Below are positions 7,925-10,959 of a DNA stretch of 10,959 nt, one piece after another. Position 1 is the stretch's first letter. Each line of letters opens with the position of its first letter. The notes under the pieces were generated by a model. That model had not been told where the DNA came from, ran no database searches, and was given only the letters and a program-made list of their open reading frames with translations. The stretch comes from Candidatus Methanoperedens sp. (GTDB taxonomy: Archaea; Halobacteriota; Methanosarcinia; Methanosarcinales; Methanoperedenaceae), in NCBI GenBank assembly GCA_023249275.1, contig JAHFCV010000072.1, forward strand, positions 1 to 10,959, read 5' to 3'. The translations under genes were made by a program, and so were the position numbers.

Positions 7925-8013
7925 GAAAAACTCAGGTAGCATGAGGCTCTGTAGCGCCCGAAATTTGCGATCCCAATCTCTATCTGGTTTATGTCGTCTT
8001 AAGCAAATCTTTT

Positions 8014-8430
8014 CTATCTCTTCATGGTAAGAAGTGCCTTTGAGATTTGATTGAAAATATTGATATCTTTTCTGTTTTTTCTCAGATTATATGTGACATA
8101 TGCGCTAAACGACCCAATGATAGAATAGAAGACAACCATGATTATAATAAAACCAATAAATAGACCTGCGGTTTTTTTATCTTCATACCCCAATACAAAC
8201 TGAGCAACGGGATCAAATAAAGCTGTTAAAGTCCAAGCTATTAGATTATACATTGCCACCGAAATTATGGTGTATCTCATTGGATTATTATCAGTCAGCC
8301 AGCCAACGGTCATTCCAACAAAAATTGCAGCAATAACCCCACCATATAGATCAAAATGTAAAAGGCTAAAAAAGCCGAACAGTATAAGTCCGAATATTAT
8401 TCCCGTTATTAATACTTTTTCAGTTTTTAT
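8014..8430 (-). CDS. Small four-helix membrane protein, apparent ATA start codon
   Basis: The first ATG in frame (8313) would give 99 residues but cut off two membrane helices. Reading upstream in frame there is no ATG, GTG or TTG. At 8430 an ATA codon follows AAGGTGAT (8434-8441) with a three-base spacer, the same layout as the gene at 6388. From there the protein is 138 residues: (M)KTEKVLITG, helices near 5-22, 28-45, 53-75 and 86-114, then a basic C-terminus 'LRKNRKDINIF'. A TATA box TATATAAA at 8471-8478 lies 44.5 bases from the ATA, exactly as in the regulator gene at 9236, which supports this start. The layout resembles small archaeal membrane proteins of the DUF5518 sort, but I cannot confirm that family. 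It probably has its own promoter although it also lies 65 nt after the regulator gene. Confidence 0.72.
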   Translation of the reverse strand: MKTEKVLITGIIFGLILFGFFSLLHFDLYGGVIAAIFVGMTVGWLTDNNPMRYTIISVAMYNLIAWTLTALFDPVAQFVLGYEDKKTAGLFIGFIIIMVVFYSIIGSFSAYVTYNLRKNRKDINIFNQISKALLTMKR

Positions 8431-8433
8431 GTT

Positions 8434-8441
8434 ATCACCTT
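8434..8441 (-). promoter_or_regulatory. Ribosome binding site AAGGTGAT before an ATA codon
   Basis: AAGGTGAT is followed by AAC and then ATA at 8430-8428, where the equivalent site at 6392-6399 is followed by AAA and ATG. It marks the likely start of the small membrane protein and implies a non-AUG start or a start-codon change in this strain or assembly. Confidence 0.65.
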
Positions 8442-8470
8442 AATTGCAGTTCCCAAAATGATCCTCGCCA

Positions 8471-8501
8471 TTTATATAATTTCTGTGACAGGTCTCTACA
8501 T
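8471..8501 (-). promoter_or_regulatory. Shared 19-bp promoter box (copy 2) plus TATA box
   Basis: On the minus strand ATGTAGAGACCTGTCACAG (8501-8483) is followed after a few bases by TATATAAA (8478-8471). Transcription would begin near 8449, giving a leader of about 20 nt before the ATA codon at 8430. The box overlaps the last codons and stop of the upstream regulator gene, so the regulator's 3' end also serves as the next gene's control region. Confidence 0.7.
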
Positions 8502-9236
8502 TCCCAACTTTTCCAAGATTGGCAATGTCTCCTTGTTCAGGTAATGCTTCTTCTTAGCTCCATCTTTTTCAGTCTGTACAACAGCATATTTTTTAAGTAT
8601 TGCAGTGTGCCATGTTATGGTAGAACCTGACAGACCGAGAGCCTTTGCTATATCTCCCCTCGTGGCTCCTTCATTTTTATATAAAAATTCAATAATATGG
8701 CGCTGTGTCGGCTCCTGTAAAGCTAACGAAACTATCTTTTCACGGCTGCTGTACATTCCGTTGTTCTGGAAATACAGGGTATAACTACCGCTTTTGAACC
8801 TGGTTATCATGTCAAAGTACTCAAGAACCCCAAGGTGATACAGGGCAGTTCCGCGGTTTATGCTGGTCTCCCGTACAATATTGACGAACCGAACACCCGG
8901 ATTCTTTTTGACGTATTCCAGGATGCGAAGGCGTATCTCATTGCCAAGAGGTTCGCCATTCAGCCACTTGTAGGACAGCAGGGTTCCGAACTGCCTAAAA
9001 ATTGAGTACTCAAAAAAGGGCTGCAACTGCACGAGCAGTATCCATAGGGGAAGCTGCCAGAAGCCAATGTTGCTGGTGGGCGGCCCTGTATATGTAAGAT
9101 TTGCCGTCATTTCATCGCTGGCAGGTGTAACAATATAAGTAGTGCCCTCACCACTTTGAACCGGGTGTACGCTTGAGTTGTACATGGCTGCAAGCAGTAA
9201 AAATATTGCGAAAACCATGCCGTCGCTGAGTTTCAT
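8496..9236 (-). CDS. Membrane-tethered regulator with two winged helix-turn-helix domains
   Basis: The 246-residue protein starts with a membrane helix (about residues 7-19), a 35-40 residue polar loop that should face outside, and a second hydrophobic segment (about 57-75, 'FWQLPLWILLVQLQPFF'). Two winged helices follow on the cytoplasmic side. The first (98-155) carries 'NIVRETSINRGTALYHLGVL'; the second (166-235) carries 'TRGDIAKALGLSGSTITWH' and a basic wing 'KDGAKKKHYL'. This matches the ArsR-like membrane-bound regulators common in Methanosarcinales, which are thought to sense an outside or membrane signal and act on nearby promoters. ATG 9236 has GGTGG eight to nine bases upstream. Its own promoter (9277-9308) carries the box shared with two neighbouring promoters, so self-control is likely. 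The first domain is a close relative of the 76-residue protein at 5054-5284. Confidence 0.9.
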   Translation of the reverse strand: MKLSDGMVFAIFLLLAAMYNSSVHPVQSGEGTTYIVTPASDEMTANLTYTGPPTSNIGFWQLPLWILLVQLQPFFEYSIFRQFGTLLSYKWLNGEPLGNEIRLRILEYVKKNPGVRFVNIVRETSINRGTALYHLGVLEYFDMITRFKSGSYTLYFQNNGMYSSREKIVSLALQEPTQRHIIEFLYKNEGATRGDIAKALGLSGSTITWHTAILKKYAVVQTEKDGAKKKHYLNKETLPILEKLGM

Positions 9237-9276
9237 CCAAAATCCACCATATATTTCCTAATATTCATTCACTGCG

Positions 9277-9308
9277 TTATAAATATTTTCTGTGGTAATC
9301 ATCTACAT
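9277..9308 (-). promoter_or_regulatory. Shared 19-bp promoter box (copy 3) plus TATA box, regulator promoter
   Basis: On the minus strand ATGTAGATGATTACCACAG (9308-9290) is followed by ATTTATAA (9284-9277). TATA centre to ATG 9236 is 44.5 bases, matching copy 2. Transcription would begin near 9256. The right half (CACAGA) is conserved; the left half of the CTGTCACAG palindrome is degenerate here. Confidence 0.7.
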
Positions 9309-9340
9309 ATCCAGAGCATATATACAAGAAAAGGTAAAGA

Positions 9341-10045
9341 TTAGCGCCCCGTCTGCTGCATCCGCCTCTTTCTTCTATCCTCCACCGTCTTCCTTATCAA
9401 ATCATCGATATCGCTATACTGCTTTCGCTTGCCGTGAAAATACCTGTCCGCAGGCATCTCTTCCAGCTTTTTCTTTATTCCCGCCTTTCCAAAAATCAAC
9501 AGATAATTATAAAGACCTGCATCCGATTGCTCCCGAACTTCAAAGCCATTATTCTTGCAGATAGAAATCACCTCCTCTGCGGTCAGCCGCTCCTCCACAG
9601 GCGGTCCGAGCTCCATTTCCATCTTTTTCCAGTCCACTATAACCAGTCTCCCATTCACGGAAAGGATGCGTTTTCCTTCTTTTAATATCGAGCCTCTATC
9701 CTCAAATTCATGAAATACATTAACCATAAGCAGTACATCAACAGAATTGCCAGGCAGCGGAATAGATGCTTCTTCTGATAAAATTGCCTCGATGTTCGTG
9801 AGCTTTTGCTTTTTTATTTTCTCACCGAGAATATCAAGCATTCCTTTCTGTATATCGATGGCAAACACCTTTTTAACTCGTCGTGAGGCAGGTATCGTGA
9901 AATAACCTGTTCCGCATCCCAGGTCTGCCAGCACTATTTCCCTGCCCGGTCTAACCTTATCCAGAATACTATCCGGATTTAAGAATTGAATTCTCTCCGG
10001 GCTGTCGAGTATTCCAGCATTCGTTACATCGAATTTATGAGGCAT
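9341..10045 (-). CDS. Class I SAM-dependent methyltransferase with basic C-terminal extension
   Basis: The 234-residue protein has a Rossmann-type methyltransferase core of the Methyltransf_11/25 kind. Motif I is DLGCGTG (residues 41-47), the acidic residue for the ribose is in 'FAIDIQ' (D64), motif II-like 'EEASIPLPGNSVDVLLMVNVFHE' is at 91-113 and 'RLVIVDWK' at 133-140. The opening 'KFD....LDSPER...L.P..IL' is typical of one archaeal/bacterial subfamily whose substrate is generally not known. After the core (about residue 186) there is a highly charged tail of some 45 residues (KKKLEEMPADRYFHGK, then EDRRKRR) that I do not recognise. No Shine-Dalgarno is visible before ATG 10045; a TATA-like AATTATTA around 10074-10082 would suit a nearly leaderless message. 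It is divergent from the hps gene and shows no clear functional link to the surface-protein genes. Confidence 0.9.
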   Translation of the reverse strand: MPHKFDVTNAGILDSPERIQFLNPDSILDKVRPGREIVLADLGCGTGYFTIPASRRVKKVFAIDIQKGMLDILGEKIKKQKLTNIEAILSEEASIPLPGNSVDVLLMVNVFHEFEDRGSILKEGKRILSVNGRLVIVDWKKMEMELGPPVEERLTAEEVISICKNNGFEVREQSDAGLYNYLLIFGKAGIKKKLEEMPADRYFHGKRKQYSDIDDLIRKTVEDRRKRRMQQTGR

Positions 10046-10105
10046 GTTATAATTCCAGATGAGCCCGCATGTGTAATAATTCCTTTCATGTCACTGAAAC
10101 TATAG

Positions 10106-10117
10106 TTAGGAACCTAA
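10106..10117. promoter_or_regulatory. 12-bp inverted repeat, possible operator
   Basis: TTAGG-AA-CCTAA is a perfect inverted repeat in the intergenic region between the divergent methyltransferase and hps genes, about 60 bases upstream of the methyltransferase start. It could bind a dimeric regulator, though repeats this short also occur by chance. Confidence 0.35.
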
Positions 10118-10141
10118 TTTTCAATACTTATGCTATGAACA

Positions 10142-10209
10142 CTTTGCGTTCTTTGCGTGCTTTGCGGTGCTTGATTTTATTCACCGCAGAGGGCGCAAAG
10201 GTCGCAAAG
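10142..10209. repeat. Long imperfect palindrome built of CTTTGCG units
   Basis: Left arm 10142-10169 and right arm 10182-10209 are 28 bases each and pair at 23 of 28 positions around a 12-base A/T-rich loop. Each arm holds three CTTTGCG-like units (one is CTCTGCG) at 9-10 base steps, ending in CGGTG at the loop. From memory, sequences of this TTTGCG/CGCAAAG kind recur between genes in many environmental bacteria and archaea, like REP or MITE-type scattered palindromes. It lies upstream of the hps TATA box and is probably not part of that promoter. Confidence 0.8.
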
Positions 10210-10230
10210 ATAAGTTCAAAATCTTTAGTT

Positions 10231-10241
10231 CTTAAATATAG
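10231..10241 (+). promoter_or_regulatory. TATA box of the hps gene
   Basis: CTTAAATATAG is a good archaeal TATA box about 55 bases before the ATT at 10291. Transcription would begin near 10262, which gives a leader of about 30 nt and puts every upstream in-frame TTG codon outside the transcript. Confidence 0.55.
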
Positions 10242-10281
10242 CACCATTAAAGCTTTAATCAAATACGCTAATTTATTCAAT

Positions 10282-10287
10282 GGTGAT
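10282..10287 (+). promoter_or_regulatory. Ribosome binding site GGTGAT before an ATT codon
   Basis: GGTGAT, three spacer bases (TTT), then ATT-AAA-CCC. The layout is the same as at 6388 (ATG) and 8430 (ATA). It places the start exactly where the Hps family begins (M-K-P-I-L-Q-V-A-L-D). Confidence 0.65.
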
Positions 10288-10290
10288 TTT

Positions 10291-10959
10291 ATTAAACCCA
10301 TACTTCAGGTCGCTCTTGATGTCTTGGAGAGCGACCGTGCCATCCAGATTGCAAAAGAGGCAATAGAAGGAGGGGCAGACTGGATAGAGGCAGGCACGCC
10401 GTTAATCAAGAGCGAGGGCATGGATGCGGTAAGAAAGCTCAAAGCCGCATTTCCGAGTCACGTTATCCTGGCAGACATGAAGACCATGGATACGGGCGCC
10501 CTGGAAGTAGAGATGGCAGCAAAAGCAGGCGCAGATATCATTATTCTTCTCGGGAACGCGGATAATTCCACAATCCTTGACGCAATCAGGGCTGCGCGAA
10601 AATACGGGGTAAAAGTCATGGCAGACCTTATCTCGGCAGGAGAACCCGTCCAGAGAGCGAAAGAATTAGCTGAGATTGGGATTGACTATATCAATATACA
10701 TGTTGGCATAGACCAGCAGATGATGGGTGAGAATCCTGTCAGGATACTTAAAAACCTTAAGCTCAACGTGCCTGTTGCAGTTGCAGGGGGACTTGACGCG
10801 CAAAGCGCAGCAGAAGCGGTCTTATCAGGCGCAAGTATAGTTATCGTTGGCGGCAATATCGTCCGGTCATCCAGTGTTACAGCATCGGCAAGAGCCATCC
10901 GTGAAAGTATCGATAGTCCCGAAATCCCGGAAGAACCGGAGATATCAATCGATGAGAAA
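10291..10959 (+). CDS. hps: 3-hexulose-6-phosphate synthase, probably N-terminal half of a bifunctional protein (3' end cut by window edge)
   Basis: The 223 visible residues form a complete orotidine-phosphate-decarboxylase-type barrel of the Hps family: 'KPILQVALD', 'EAGTPLIKSEG' (33-43), the metal/catalytic 'ADMKTMD' (D62, K64, D67), 'INIHVGIDQQ' (134-143), 'VAGGLDA' and 'IVIVGGNIV'. Hps joins formaldehyde and ribulose 5-phosphate to hexulose 6-phosphate; in methanogen-type archaea it mostly runs in reverse to make pentose phosphates, with an isomerase (Phi). The barrel ends near residue 206 and an acidic, proline-rich linker ('SPEIPEEPEISIDEK') runs to the edge with no stop. That fits the Hps-RraA-like fusion known from Methanosarcinales, but the second half is not visible. 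There is no ATG or GTG in frame upstream; ATT 10291 with GGTGAT is the best start. A TTG at 10171 is less likely as it lies upstream of the TATA box. Confidence 0.85.
   Translation, partial: MKPILQVALDVLESDRAIQIAKEAIEGGADWIEAGTPLIKSEGMDAVRKLKAAFPSHVILADMKTMDTGALEVEMAAKAGADIIILLGNADNSTILDAIRAARKYGVKVMADLISAGEPVQRAKELAEIGIDYINIHVGIDQQMMGENPVRILKNLKLNVPVAVAGGLDAQSAAEAVLSGASIVIVGGNIVRSSSVTASARAIRESIDSPEIPEEPEISIDEK

Noticed and set aside
7925..8013. Terminator between the convergent genes
   Set aside because: No convincing hairpin or T-rich tract on either strand in these 89 bases.
8014..8313. 99-residue version of the small membrane protein starting at ATG 8313
   Set aside because: It has no good ribosome site and cuts the protein after two membrane helices; the upstream ATA with AAGGTGAT and matching promoter distance explains the data better.
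9300..9340. T-rich tract after the methyltransferase stop as an archaeal terminator
   Set aside because: On the minus strand TCTTTACCTTTTCTTG is pyrimidine-rich but interrupted; too weak to call.
10089..10107. Possible fourth copy of the promoter box (TGTCACTGAAACTATAGTT)
   Set aside because: The right half and following A/T stretch match, but the left half ATGTnGA is missing and no gene start lies at the expected distance.
1..10959. CRISPR array, tRNA, rRNA, insertion sequence or transposase
   Set aside because: No regularly spaced identical repeats, no cloverleaf or rRNA stretches, and no transposase-like frame were seen; the WSPDG DNA repeats are coding and irregularly spaced.

Overview
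The window reads as archaeal, most likely from the Methanosarcinia; a Methanoperedens-like archaeon is one possibility. The evidence is archaeal TATA boxes about 45 nt before start codons, GGTGAT/GAGG ribosome binding sites, PGF-type C-terminal sorting tails of the archaeosortase A kind, winged-helix regulators of a type common in Methanosarcinales, and a 3-hexulose-6-phosphate synthase of the methanogen type. This placement is inference from style and families, not from a marker gene.

Minus strand, 6388 down to 1: an apparent five-gene operon. It begins with a membrane-anchored surface protein made of two tandem DUF4367-like domains. After 24-30 nt comes a 76-residue single winged-helix regulator, then three paralogous exported beta-propeller proteins of the TolB/PD40 type, about nine WSPDG repeats each. 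The last three junctions are stop/start overlaps (ATGA, ATGA, TGATG), so the regulator and the three propellers should be translationally coupled. The third propeller gene runs off the left edge. Two propeller proteins show PGF-CTERM tails, and only the first carries an extra Ig-like domain before the tail.

Plus strand, 6611-7924: a multi-spanning membrane protein with a C-terminal extracytoplasmic domain, divergent from the operon. Minus strand, 8014-8430: a small four-helix membrane protein that seems to start at an ATA codon. Minus strand, 8496-9236: a membrane-tethered regulator with two transmembrane segments and two winged-helix domains. Minus strand, 9341-10045: a class I SAM-dependent methyltransferase. 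Plus strand, 10291 to the right edge: Hps, which seems to start at an ATT codon and is probably the first half of a longer protein.

The most interesting signal is not a gene. An ungapped 19-bp promoter box of the form ATGTnGA-n7-TCACAG or a close variant occurs three times: in front of the membrane-tethered regulator, in front of the small membrane protein, and between the propeller operon and the divergent membrane gene. In the first two it abuts the TATA box, and TATA-to-start spacing is the same (about 44.5 nt). This suggests a local regulon in which a membrane-bound winged-helix protein controls itself, a small membrane protein and a cell-surface operon. It is a plausible envelope-sensing system that I do not recognise as described. 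Two apparent AUN (non-AUG) start codons behind well-placed ribosome binding sites are the second point of interest.
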